DNA of 64,000 nt, taken from assembly GCF_040712085.1 (NCBI RefSeq), contig NZ_JBFCVK010000001.1, positions 124,001 through 188,000 on the forward strand, given 5' to 3'. Shown one piece after another: positions 25,694-33,907 of the stretch. The number at the start of each line of letters is the position of its first letter. The stretch's first letter is position 1. Both the position numbers and the translations under genes were made by a program. The DNA is from Aquibaculum sediminis. Lineage in GTDB: Bacteria; Pseudomonadota; Alphaproteobacteria; Kiloniellales; DSM-21159. The notes beneath the pieces were generated by a model. That model was not told where the DNA came from and ran no database searches. It saw only the letters and a list, made by a program, of their open reading frames with translations.

Positions 25694-27388
25694 ATGCTCC
25701 TTCCCCGTCGCCGAGCCCTTTCCGCCCTGCTGCTGTTCCTCTCGTTCTGGGTGGTTTCGCCCAGTGCTCAAGCCGAGGAGCACACCGCCGAGGCCATGGT
25801 GGCGGCCGCCAATCCCCTCGCCGTGGAGGCCGGCGTCGAGATGCTGCGCGCCGGCGGCTCGGCGGTCGATGCCGCGATTGTGGTGCAACTGGTGCTGGGC
25901 CTGGTGGAGCCGCAGTCTTCGGGCATCGGCGGCGGCGCCTTTCTGCTGCACTACGGGGCGCAGGGCGGCGCAATCCAGGCCTATGACGGCCGCGAAACCA
26001 CGCCCATGGCGGCGGGGCCGGATCTGTTCCTCGATGAGCAGGGCCGAGCGATGGACTTCTGGGAGGCGGTGGTGGGCGGCCGCTCGGTGGGCACGCCCGG
26101 CCTGCTGCGCATGCTGGAACTGGCGCATGAGTCCCACGGCACGCTGCCCTGGCGCGCGCTCTTCGACCCGGCTATCCGTCTGGCCGAAGAGGGCTTCGCC
26201 ATCTCACCGCGGCTGGCCGGGCAGATCGCCGCCGACGAGTACCTGCAGACCGATCCGACGGCGCGCGCCTACTTCTACACCTCCGAGGGCGCGCCCAAGC
26301 CGGCCGGCACGTGGCTGCGCAATCCCGACTATGCCGAGAGCCTGCGCCGCATCGCCCGCGAGGGCGCCGACGGCTTCTACCGCGGGGCGATTGCCGCCGA
26401 CATCGTCGCCAAAGTACAGGGGGCGGAGAACCCCGGCCTGTTGAGCGAAGCGGATCTGGCCGCCTACGAGGCCAAGGAGCGCGCCGCGCTCTGCGGCAGC
26501 TACCGCGCCTACAAGGTCTGCGGCATGCCGCCGCCCACCTCCGGCGGGGTGGCCGTGCTCCAGATCCTGGGAATGCTGGAGAACTTCGATCTCTCGGGTT
26601 TGGCGCCCGACGGGGCGGAGGCCGTGCATCTGCTCGCGGAGGCGTCCCGCCTCGCCTTTACCGACCGCAACGCCTATCTGGCCGACAGCGACTACGTGGC
26701 CGTGCCGCTGGATCGCCTTCTCGACCCCTCCTACCTGAGGCAGCGCGCGGCGCTGATCCAGCGCGACGCGGTGATGCCCGAGGCGGAGCCGGGCCGCCTG
26801 CCCCAGCGCGGGGCGCTGGCCCCGGAAGTCGACACGCCCAGCACCTCGCACCTGGTCGTGGTCGATGCCGCGGGCAATTCGGTTTCCATGACCAGTTCCG
26901 TGGAATCCGCCTTCGGATCGCGGCTTATGGTGCGCGGCTTTCTGCTGAACAACCAGCTGACCGATTTCTCCTTCCTGCCTGAGATCGAAGGCGAGGAGGT
27001 GGCCAATCGCGTTGCGCCGGGCAAGCGACCGCGCAGTTCCATGTCACCCACTCTGGTGTTCGACGAGGACGGCGCGTTCCACCTTGCCGCCGGTTCGCCG
27101 GGCGGCGCACGCATCATCGGCTATACCGTCAATGCGCTGCTGGCTATGCTCGAGTGGGACCTGGACCCGCAAACTGCGGTTGCGGGCGCCCATGCCGCCA
27201 ACCTGAACGGTCCAACCCTGCTGGAAGCCGGCAGCGCGCTGGAGACGCTGGAAGAGGGACTCCAGACGCTCGGCCACGAAACCCGGGTGACGGAGATGAC
27301 CAGCGGCCTGCACGTCATCCGGCGTGGCGTCGATGGCCTCGAGGGTGGCGCCGACCCGCGCCGGGAAGGCATTGTCGCCCAGCCCTGA
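25694..27388 (+). CDS. ggt: Gamma-glutamyltransferase, periplasmic
   Basis: A 564-residue Ntn hydrolase with an N-terminal signal peptide (RRRALSALLLFLSFWVVSPS, cleavage near SAQAEE). The autocleavage site and nucleophile is Thr384 in DTPSTSHLVVVD, separating the large and small subunits. Other marks are GGSAVDAAIVVQLVLGLVEP, SSGIGGGAFLLH near the N-terminus, and GSPGGARII in the small subunit. It hydrolyses glutathione and other gamma-glutamyl compounds in the periplasm. The frame extends upstream to 25220, but the signal peptide places the start at ATG 25694. Confidence 0.93.
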   Translation: MLLPRRRALSALLLFLSFWVVSPSAQAEEHTAEAMVAAANPLAVEAGVEMLRAGGSAVDAAIVVQLVLGLVEPQSSGIGGGAFLLHYGAQGGAIQAYDGRETTPMAAGPDLFLDEQGRAMDFWEAVVGGRSVGTPGLLRMLELAHESHGTLPWRALFDPAIRLAEEGFAISPRLAGQIAADEYLQTDPTARAYFYTSEGAPKPAGTWLRNPDYAESLRRIAREGADGFYRGAIAADIVAKVQGAENPGLLSEADLAAYEAKERAALCGSYRAYKVCGMPPPTSGGVAVLQILGMLENFDLSGLAPDGAEAVHLLAEASRLAFTDRNAYLADSDYVAVPLDRLLDPSYLRQRAALIQRDAVMPEAEPGRLPQRGALAPEVDTPSTSHLVVVDAAGNSVSMTSSVESAFGSRLMVRGFLLNNQLTDFSFLPEIEGEEVANRVAPGKRPRSSMSPTLVFDEDGAFHLAAGSPGGARIIGYTVNALLAMLEWDLDPQTAVAGAHAANLNGPTLLEAGSALETLEEGLQTLGHETRVTEMTSGLHVIRRGVDGLEGGADPRREGIVAQP

Positions 27389-27430
27389 CCCCCGCTCCTG
27401 CCTCTGACCTTGCGGCCAGGGCGCCGCAGG

Positions 27431-28525
27431 TCAGACGTTGAAGCGGAAGTGGAAGACGTCGCCGTCGACCACCGGGTACTCCTTGCCCTCGGCGCGCATC
27501 TTGCCGGCGTCCTTCGCTCCCTGCTCGCCGCCCAGGGCGATGTAGTCGTCGAAGGCGATGGTCTCGGCACGGATGAAGCCGCGCTCGAAATCGCTGTGGA
27601 TGACACCGGCGGCCTGCGGCGCCCGGGCTCCGCGCTTCACCGTCCAGGCGCGCGCTTCCTTCGGGCCGACCGTGAAGAAGGTGATGAGGTCCAGCAGCGC
27701 ATAGCCGGCGCGAATCAGCCTGGCGAGCCCGCTTTCCGCCAGGCCCAGCTCCTCAAGGAAGGCCTGCTTCTCCTCACCGTCGAGCGCAGCGATCTCCGCC
27801 TCGATGGCGGCCGAGATGACCACAAAGCCGGCGCCTTCCGCCTCGGCCTTCTCGCGCACCTTCTCGGAGAGCGCGTTGCCCTCGGCCACTTCGTGCTCGG
27901 CAACGTTCGCTGCGTAGAGCACCGGCTTGGCGGTCAGCAGGTTGAGCGAGCGGAAGAGCGGCTTCTGCTCCTCTGAAATCTCGACGGTGCGCGCGGGGCG
28001 GCCATCGCGTAGCGCGGCGAGTACCGGCTCCAACACGGCCATGCGCAGGCGCGCCTCCTTGTCACCTATCTTTGCGCGCTTGGCCGTGGTGTCGGCCTGC
28101 CTCTCCAGGCTGTCGAGGTCGGCCATCATCAGTTCGGTCTCGACCGTCTCCGCATCACGTAAGGGATCGACCGAGCCCTCGACGTGGGTCACGTCGCCTT
28201 CGAAGCAGCGCAGCACATGCACGATAGCGTCGACTTCGCGGATGTTCGCCAGGAACTGGTTGCCCAGCCCCTCCCCCTTGGAAGCGCCCCGGACCAGACC
28301 GGCAATGTCGACGAACTCGAGCTGGGTCGGAATGACCTTGGCCGATTTCGAGATTGTGGCCAGGCGTTCCAGACGTGGGTCGGGCACGGCCACGCGGCCG
28401 ACATTGGGCTCGATGGTGCAGAAGGGATAATTGGCCGCTTCCGCCGCGGCGGTCTCGGTCAGAGCGTTGAAAAGCGTCGACTTGCCGACGTTCGGCAGGC
28501 CGACGATGCCGCATTTGAAACCCAT
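27431..28525 (-). CDS. ychF: Redox-regulated ATPase YchF
   Basis: A 364-residue Obg-family P-loop protein. CGIVGLPNVGKSTLFNALTE holds the Walker A motif at the N-terminus, PTQLEFVDIAGLVRGASKGE is the G3 region, and the C-terminal TGS domain ends DYIALGGEQGAKDAGKMRAE. YchF prefers ATP over GTP and associates with ribosomes. It directly follows pth with one base between stop and start, as in many bacteria. Confidence 0.97.
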   Translation of the reverse strand: MGFKCGIVGLPNVGKSTLFNALTETAAAEAANYPFCTIEPNVGRVAVPDPRLERLATISKSAKVIPTQLEFVDIAGLVRGASKGEGLGNQFLANIREVDAIVHVLRCFEGDVTHVEGSVDPLRDAETVETELMMADLDSLERQADTTAKRAKIGDKEARLRMAVLEPVLAALRDGRPARTVEISEEQKPLFRSLNLLTAKPVLYAANVAEHEVAEGNALSEKVREKAEAEGAGFVVISAAIEAEIAALDGEEKQAFLEELGLAESGLARLIRAGYALLDLITFFTVGPKEARAWTVKRGARAPQAAGVIHSDFERGFIRAETIAFDDYIALGGEQGAKDAGKMRAEGKEYPVVDGDVFHFRFNV

Positions 28526-28526
28526 G

Positions 28527-29267
28527 TCACTCGTCTCTTTGTTTGTCGCCGCTCAGGCGGTGAAGCGCGCCCTTGAGCGCGCGAGCCAGCGCACCCTGCT
28601 CTTCCCGTGGAGCGGGGGTGGGCTCTGGAGGTGCGTCGGCAGAAGGCGCCTTGGCTGGCCCTTCGTTGGGAGCCGAGGCCTTCGGCTTGGGTGGTGCCAG
28701 GTCCTGCATGACCTTGGAGGTGTAGGCGTTGTCCGCCTGTTCGCTGTTCTCGCCCAGCAGCGCGGCATGGCGGGCCATGGCATCGAAGAGCTGTTCGAAC
28801 AGGGGCTGCTCGCCCTTGGACAGATCGCCGAGGACGTGACCCAGCACACGCTCCTTGTCGCCGGGGTGGCCGATGCCGATGCGCAGACGCCGGAACTCCG
28901 GGCCGATGTGCTGGGCAATGGAGCGCAGACCATTGTGCCCGGCATGCCCGCCACCGCGCTTCAACTTGATCTTGCCCGGCGCTAGGTCGAGTTCGTCGTG
29001 CAGCACCAGCACGTCCTCGGGGCCCAACTTGAAGAACCGCAGCGCCTCGCCCACGGCCCGGCCGGACTCGTTCATGTAGGTCATGGGCTTCAGCACCAGG
29101 ACCTTGTCCGCGCCGAATTGCCCCTCAGCCGCGTCGCTTTGGAAGCGCTGACGCCAGGGAGAAAAGGCGCGACGCCGGGCCATCGCCTCCACGGCCATGA
29201 AGCCGACGTTGTGGCGATTCCCGGCGTACTTGGGTCCCGGATTACCGAGCCCGACAAGCAACAGCAT
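28527..29267 (-). CDS. pth: Peptidyl-tRNA hydrolase
   Basis: The protein has 246 residues, longer than the ~190 of E. coli Pth because of a C-terminal extension rich in Pro, Ala and Glu. The core shows LLLVGLGNPGPKYAGNRHNVGF with the catalytic histidine, KPMTYMNESGRAV, VLHDELDLAPGKI with the catalytic aspartate, and GGGHAGHNGLRSI. It releases peptides from peptidyl-tRNA. The start at MLLLVGL (29267) is chosen because it matches the family; the longer open frame to 29351 does not. Confidence 0.96.
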   Translation of the reverse strand: MLLLVGLGNPGPKYAGNRHNVGFMAVEAMARRRAFSPWRQRFQSDAAEGQFGADKVLVLKPMTYMNESGRAVGEALRFFKLGPEDVLVLHDELDLAPGKIKLKRGGGHAGHNGLRSIAQHIGPEFRRLRIGIGHPGDKERVLGHVLGDLSKGEQPLFEQLFDAMARHAALLGENSEQADNAYTSKVMQDLAPPKPKASAPNEGPAKAPSADAPPEPTPAPREEQGALARALKGALHRLSGDKQRDE

Positions 29268-29342
29268 CTGTTCCTCTCGTGCCCAGAGCAAAAGCAGGTG
29301 TCCGGGCAGCAGCCCTGAAGCCCGCTCCGGACGCACTAGAGC

Positions 29343-29392
29343 AGACCGCATTCAATCTGAGCCTGTGGTTCAGCTTGAATGCGATCCGGTCT
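29343..29392. repeat. REP-like long palindromic element
   Basis: Between pth and rplY lies a long imperfect palindrome. AGACCG (29343-29348) pairs with CGGTCT (29387-29392), GCATTCAA (29348-29355) with TTGAATGC (29375-29382), and CTGAGCC with GGTTCAG around a TGT loop, with a 4-base bulge. It resembles intergenic palindromic elements dispersed in many alphaproteobacterial genomes. Only one copy was noticed here. Confidence 0.6.
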
Positions 29393-29396
29393 AAGC

Positions 29397-29432
29397 GCCC
29401 TGCAGCCCCGATCTACAGCGGGGCCGCAGGGC
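29397..29432 (-). terminator. Terminator hairpin of rplY
   Basis: GCCCTGC and GCCCCG pair with CGGGGC and GCAGGGC, giving a very strong stem with about 8 bases of loop, starting 10 bases past the rplY stop on the minus strand. No long T tract follows, but the stem stability makes termination or transcript-end protection likely. Confidence 0.65.
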
Positions 29433-29441
29433 ACCCAAGGC

Positions 29442-30080
29442 TCACTCTTCAGCGGCTTCTGTCGACTCCGCTTCCTCTTCGGCTTCCTCTTCCTCGGCAG
29501 CCTCGGCCTTCACGGCACTCGGCGCGACGATGGTGGCGATGGTAAAGTCGCGGTCGCTGATCGTCGGCGTCACACCCTTGGCCAGCTTCACGCCGCTGAT
29601 GTGCAGGCTGTCACCGATATCGGCTTCGGCCAGATCCACGTCGATGTGCTCGGGCATCGTCGTCGGCGAGCATTCCACCTCGACATCGTGGCGCACGATG
29701 TTGAGCACGCCGCCACGCTTCAGACCCGGAGAGGTCTCCTCGTTCAGGAAGCGCACCGGAACGGCCACGGTGAACGTCGAACCCTTCGCCACACGCAGAA
29801 AGTCGAAGTGCAGCGGCTCCTCCTTGATCGGATGCATCTGCAAATCGCGCGGCAGCACCTGCTCCTTCTTGCCGCCCACCTCGATGGTGAACAGGCGGGC
29901 GAAGAAACCCGGGCGATTGAGCTCGCGCTTCATCAGGCGCGTCTCGATGGTCACGGACACCGGATCCTTGCCGGCGCCATAGATCACGGCCGGAACACGG
30001 CCGGCGCGGCGAGCGGCACGGGCGGTCCCCTTTCCGGCCCGGTCCCGCAACTCCGCAGGAAGATTGACAGTCTCGCTCAT
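29442..30080 (-). CDS. rplY: 50S ribosomal protein L25 (general stress protein Ctc form)
   Basis: A 212-residue long-form L25. The N-terminal 5S rRNA-binding domain shows RAARRAGRVPAVIYGAGKDP. The C-terminal beta domain follows (VRFLNEETSPGLKRGGVLNI; PTTMPEHIDVDLAEADIGD). The tail is acidic (EEEEAEEEAE). It sits downstream of prs on the same strand, the conserved prs-rplY-pth-ychF order. Confidence 0.96.
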   Translation of the reverse strand: MSETVNLPAELRDRAGKGTARAARRAGRVPAVIYGAGKDPVSVTIETRLMKRELNRPGFFARLFTIEVGGKKEQVLPRDLQMHPIKEEPLHFDFLRVAKGSTFTVAVPVRFLNEETSPGLKRGGVLNIVRHDVEVECSPTTMPEHIDVDLAEADIGDSLHISGVKLAKGVTPTISDRDFTIATIVAPSAVKAEAAEEEEAEEEAESTEAAEE

Positions 30081-30187
30081 TCTCTCAACTCCTAGTCAGG
30101 GTCATTTTCATAGGTCGACGGACCACGCGCCCGCCGCGGGCAAACGAGCCCGGCCTCCAGGGGTGCCGGACCCGAGCGCCGGCCGCC

Positions 30188-31135
30188 TCAGTTCGAGGAC
30201 GGCATATCGAACAGGCTGGAAACGGAATGCTCGTCGCTGATCCGGCGAATCGCCTCGCCCAGCAGCGGGGCGATGGAGAGCTGCCGGATGTTCTGCGCCA
30301 CGCGCATGGCTTCCGTTGCCTGAATGGAATCGGTGGTGACCAGTTCGGTCAGCGGCGAGGAACTGACGCGCGCCACGGCACCGCCGGACAGCACGCCGTG
30401 CGTCACATAGGCCGAGACCGACACCGCACCGGCGTTGGTCAGCGCCACGGCGGCGTTGCACAGGGTGCCAGCGCTGTCGACGATGTCGTCCACCAGGATG
30501 CAGGTCCGCCCAGCCACGTCACCGATGATGTGCATCACCTCGGAGACTCCGGCCCGCTCGCGCCGCTTATCGATGATGGCCAGTTCTGCATCCAGCCGCT
30601 TGGCGATGGCGCGGGCACGCACCACGCCCCCGACGTCGGGGCTGACGATGGTCAGGTCCGCACCGTTGAAACGATCGACGATGTCCTTCACGAAGACCGG
30701 CGCGCTGTAGAGGTTGTCGGTCGGAATATCGAAGAAGCCCTGGATCTGCCCCGCGTGCAGATCAAGGGTCAGGACGCGGTCCGCGCCGGCCTTGGTGATC
30801 AGGTTGGCCACCAGCTTCGCCGAGATGGGCGTGCGCGGTCCCGATTTACGGTCCTGGCGCGCATAGCCATAATAGGGAAGCACCGCTGTGATGCGCCGGG
30901 CCGAGCCGCGCTTGAGCGCGTCGATGGCCACCAGCAGCTCCATCAGATTATCGTTTGCGGGATAGGAGGTTGATTGCACGACGAAAACGTCCTCGCCGCG
31001 CACGTTCTCGTGAATTTCGACAAAGACCTCCATGTCGGAGAAGCGCCGCATGGCCGCCTTCGTCAAAGGCAGATTGAGATAGGCCGAAATCGCTTCGGCC
31101 AGGGGCCGATTCGAGTTGCCTGTGAGAATTTTCAT
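30188..31135 (-). CDS. prs: Ribose-phosphate pyrophosphokinase
   Basis: A 315-residue class I PRPP synthetase. The N-terminal MKILTGNSNRPLAEAISAYL, the flexible catalytic region YYGYARQDRKSGPRTPISAK, LDLHAGQIQGFFDIP and the PRPP-binding loop CILVDDIVDSAGTL are all present. It makes PRPP from ribose 5-phosphate and ATP for purine, pyrimidine, His and Trp synthesis, and would supply the xanthine PRTase encoded nearby. A longer open frame to 31294 lacks homology, so the start is at 31135. Confidence 0.97.
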   Translation of the reverse strand: MKILTGNSNRPLAEAISAYLNLPLTKAAMRRFSDMEVFVEIHENVRGEDVFVVQSTSYPANDNLMELLVAIDALKRGSARRITAVLPYYGYARQDRKSGPRTPISAKLVANLITKAGADRVLTLDLHAGQIQGFFDIPTDNLYSAPVFVKDIVDRFNGADLTIVSPDVGGVVRARAIAKRLDAELAIIDKRRERAGVSEVMHIIGDVAGRTCILVDDIVDSAGTLCNAAVALTNAGAVSVSAYVTHGVLSGGAVARVSSSPLTELVTTDSIQATEAMRVAQNIRQLSIAPLLGEAIRRISDEHSVSSLFDMPSSN

Positions 31136-31335
31136 GTCAGCCGGACCGCCCAGATGGCTTGGAGCGTGGGATGCGCGGGACGCGCGACCGCAGCCGCCGC
31201 AGCCCTGCGGCGACGGGCGCGCGGACAATATCAACGCCTCCCACCCCTGTAAACGACGAACACCGACGCGCAAAATGGCGTGCGGAAGGGCCATAGGAAG
31301 TGCCGTCTATTTCACTCCGGCCACACGCCTGTGCG

Positions 31336-31364
31336 TTGACACCCGGCCCGCCGGTGCCTATAAG
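31336..31364 (+). promoter_or_regulatory. Near-consensus sigma-70 promoter of rpmJ
   Basis: TTGACA (31336-31341), a 17-base spacer, then TATAAG (31359-31364). This is 6/6 and 5/6 to consensus with ideal spacing, 59 bases before the L36 start codon, as fits a strongly expressed ribosomal protein gene. Confidence 0.8.
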
Positions 31365-31423
31365 CCGCGCTCGTTCAGGAAATTACCGGGCTGTACGCCC
31401 CATTTGATTTTGGGAAGAGACCG

Positions 31424-31549
31424 ATGAAGATCGTTAACTCGCTCAAGACCGCGAAGCTGCGCGAAAAGGGCTGCCAGATCGTGCGCCGCCGCGGCCGCGT
31501 TTACGTCATCAACAAGAAGCAGCCGCGCTTCAAGGCGCGCCAGGGCTGA
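31424..31549 (+). CDS. rpmJ: 50S ribosomal protein L36 (41-residue form)
   Basis: A tiny gene coding for 41 residues beginning MKIVNSLKTAKLREKGCQIV and ending KKQPRFKARQG. This is the alternative (YkgO-type) L36, with one cysteine instead of the zinc-binding CxxC set, the form usual in alphaproteobacteria. GGAAGAG precedes the ATG by a few bases. It is a single-gene unit between a strong promoter and two hairpins. Confidence 0.96.
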   Translation: MKIVNSLKTAKLREKGCQIVRRRGRVYVINKKQPRFKARQG

Positions 31550-31553
31550 CTCC

Positions 31554-31625
31554 GGGGCGCTTCACGGCGCCCCATCGCCACAGGCGATACTTGGAAGGCC
31601 GTGCCGCTTTTGGCGCGGCCTTTCG
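31554..31625 (+). terminator. Two consecutive hairpins after rpmJ
   Basis: The first hairpin pairs GGGGCGC (31554-31560) with GCGCCCC (31567-31573). The second pairs AAGGCCGTGCC (31595-31605) with GGCGCGGCCTT (31612-31622), with one mismatch, and ends in a short T run (TTTC). The second looks like a proper intrinsic terminator and could work in both directions. Confidence 0.7.
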
Positions 31626-31744
31626 CATGCGCGCATTTTGCCTCGATCCAGCGCCTTCAAGCCGCCGGGCATCAGGAGCAGAATCCAGACGCCGGAATCG
31701 TAACGCGATTCCCCGCTCTCGCGATTTGCGCTATGCATGCTTCC

Positions 31745-32194
31745 ATGACGGCGAGAACGACACGACGCACCCTCCTGCTGTCCGCGCTGGCCAGTGCCAT
31801 TGCCGCTGCCGGCGCCAGTGGCTTTCCGGCCCGGCTCTACGCCCAGGCCGAGATCAGCGAATCGCAGTTTCTTGAGCTCTCACAGGCCCTGACCGGGGCC
31901 TCACACCTGGATCCAGGCGTTGCGCAAACGCTGCTCGGCGGCTTCCTGTCCATGGGCAAGGGAGCGGAGCTCGAGGCTCTTGCCGCGGACATGCCGACCC
32001 CCGATGCGACCGGCAAAGTGGCAGAAGCCCTGATCGCCGCATGGTACTCCGGCATCTTCGTCGGTCCCGACGGACCGGTTGCAGCCGACTACACCGGCGC
32101 ACTCTTTTGGAACGCACTGGCCTTCACCAAACCCGCCGGCTTTTGCGGAGGGGCGACGAACTACTGGTCGGAACCGCCGGAGTCGCAGCCGTGA
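31745..32194 (+). CDS. FAD-SLDH-type small subunit of a membrane-bound dehydrogenase, Tat-exported
   Basis: A protein of 149 residues with a twin-arginine-type leader (TTRRTLLLSALASAIAAAGA), followed by a region like the small subunit of membrane-bound FAD sorbitol/gluconate dehydrogenases (AEISESQFLELSQALTG; LIAAWYSGIFVG; ALFWNALAFTKPAGFCGGA). In such enzymes this subunit carries the catalytic subunit through the Tat system. Its stop overlaps the GMC gene start (GTGA), so the two are coupled. The ATG at 31733, four codons upstream, is an alternative start; neither has a clear Shine-Dalgarno sequence. Confidence 0.75.
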   Translation: MTARTTRRTLLLSALASAIAAAGASGFPARLYAQAEISESQFLELSQALTGASHLDPGVAQTLLGGFLSMGKGAELEALAADMPTPDATGKVAEALIAAWYSGIFVGPDGPVAADYTGALFWNALAFTKPAGFCGGATNYWSEPPESQP

Positions 32195-33807
32195 ACGACG
32201 TTGTCGCGGACGTGGTGGTGGTCGGCTCGGGCGTGGCCGGCGCACTCGCCGCAGCTCAACTCGCTGCCAAAGGCGTCGAGGTCGCCATTCTCGAAGCCGG
32301 CGCCAGGGTGGATCGCCAGGAGGGCGTGGAGCGCTTCTGGAACGCCGCGATCAAGGTGCCCGAAAGCCCCTACCCGCCCGCGCCCGAGGCGATGCATCCT
32401 GTCTCGAATGAACTCGACGGCTGGTACCGGCAGGCGGGCCCGGAGACCTTCGGCAGCACCTATCTGAAGGTCGTCGGTGGCACCACCTGGCACTGGCTCG
32501 GCACCACCTTGCGCTACCTGCCAAGCGATTTTCAGCTCGAGACGCACTATGGCCGGGGCGTTGACTGGCCCATCACCTACGATGAACTGGAGCCCTTCTA
32601 CGCGCGTGCCGAGGAGGAACTGGGGGTCGCCGGCGATGACCGGGACGATCTCGGCTCGCCGCGCAGCAACGGCTATCCCATGCCGCCGGTCGGGCAGACC
32701 TATCTGGATCGCCAGGTCGCCGAGGCACTGGCGGGCAGCGAGTATCAATTGCGTGCTACTCCCCAGGCGCGCAACGTGGTCGAGCGGGATGGACGGCCGC
32801 CCTGCTGCGGCAGTGCCAGCTGCATTCCCATCTGCCCGGTCCAGGCGAAGTACGATGCGACGGTCCATCTGGACAAGGCCGTTGCGGCGGGTGCCCGCCT
32901 CTATGACCGAACCACCGCCATCTTCATCGAGGCGTCGGCCGAAGGGCAGATCACGGCGATTCGCTTTCGGCGCTGGGACGGCAGCAAGGGCATCGCGCGC
33001 GCCAAGGTCTTTCTGCTCGCCGCCCATGCCATCGAATCGCCGCGGCTGCTGCTCGCTTCAAAGGGCGAAGCCACACCGCAAGGCGTTGCCAATGCCTCCG
33101 ACCAGGTCGGGCGGCACCTGATGGATCATCCCGTGCAGCTCTCCTGGGCCCTGACGAAGGAGCCCGTCTGGCCCTATCGTGGTCCCATCTCCACGTCCGG
33201 CATCGAGAACCTGCGCGATGGCGCGTTCCGCCGCGAGCGGGGCGCCTTCCGCGTCGAGATCGGCAACGACGGCTGGCTCTGGCCCACGGGCGGCCCAGTC
33301 ATGGAAGCAGCCGCTCTGGTGCAGCAAGGGCTCCGCGGCGAGGAGCTGGACGCCGCCCTCGCCCATCAGGCTGCACGGCACATCCGCATCGGCTCCCTGG
33401 TTGAGCAGCTGCCGGATGCCGACAACCGCGTGACCCTCGATCCTGAGGAGAAGGACGTCTATGGCGTGCCGCTGCCGCGGCTGAGCTACGACGTGGACGC
33501 CTACACGCGCAGCGGCATGGCGGTCGCCAGGCAGGCGCACGACGAAATCTTCCAGAGACTCGGCACCACGCTGGTCCAGCACGCGCCCAGTTTCTTCGGT
33601 GCCGGCCATATCATCGGCACCACGCGCATGGGCGACAATCCGAAGACCTCGGTGGTTGACCGGGACCTGCGCAGCCACGACCACCCCAACCTCTTTATCC
33701 TGGGCTCATCCGTGTTCCCCACCTCAGCGACGGCCAACCCCACTCTGACCATAGCCGCCCTCACCCTTCGGGCCGTGGAGCCGGTGCTGGCCAGCCTTCG
33801 GAGCTGA
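32191..33807 (+). CDS. GMC oxidoreductase, large subunit of FAD-dependent sugar/polyol dehydrogenase
   Basis: The protein has 538 residues. The FAD-binding motif VVVGSGVAGALAAAQLAAKG is at the N-terminus, and the C-terminal GMC region reads GTTRMGDNPKTSVVD then FPTSATANPTLTIAAL. The cysteine group CCGSASCIPICPVQAKYDA matches the segment of FAD glucose/gluconate dehydrogenases that can hold an iron-sulfur cluster. It should act on the periplasmic side and pass electrons to a cytochrome, but no cytochrome c subunit follows; the next gene is glcD. The open frame extends upstream, but GTG 32191 is chosen from the coupled overlap and homology. Substrate unknown. Confidence 0.87.
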   Translation: MNDVVADVVVVGSGVAGALAAAQLAAKGVEVAILEAGARVDRQEGVERFWNAAIKVPESPYPPAPEAMHPVSNELDGWYRQAGPETFGSTYLKVVGGTTWHWLGTTLRYLPSDFQLETHYGRGVDWPITYDELEPFYARAEEELGVAGDDRDDLGSPRSNGYPMPPVGQTYLDRQVAEALAGSEYQLRATPQARNVVERDGRPPCCGSASCIPICPVQAKYDATVHLDKAVAAGARLYDRTTAIFIEASAEGQITAIRFRRWDGSKGIARAKVFLLAAHAIESPRLLLASKGEATPQGVANASDQVGRHLMDHPVQLSWALTKEPVWPYRGPISTSGIENLRDGAFRRERGAFRVEIGNDGWLWPTGGPVMEAAALVQQGLRGEELDAALAHQAARHIRIGSLVEQLPDADNRVTLDPEEKDVYGVPLPRLSYDVDAYTRSGMAVARQAHDEIFQRLGTTLVQHAPSFFGAGHIIGTTRMGDNPKTSVVDRDLRSHDHPNLFILGSSVFPTSATANPTLTIAALTLRAVEPVLASLRS

Positions 33808-33907
33808 TCCCAACGGTCACCGGGTCGCGTTGACCCTCCATGGGCAAGTCCCCATACTCGCGCCCACCGGCGCAGGCAGGGTTCTGCCCGGCCAGGGAGA
33901 GATCGCC

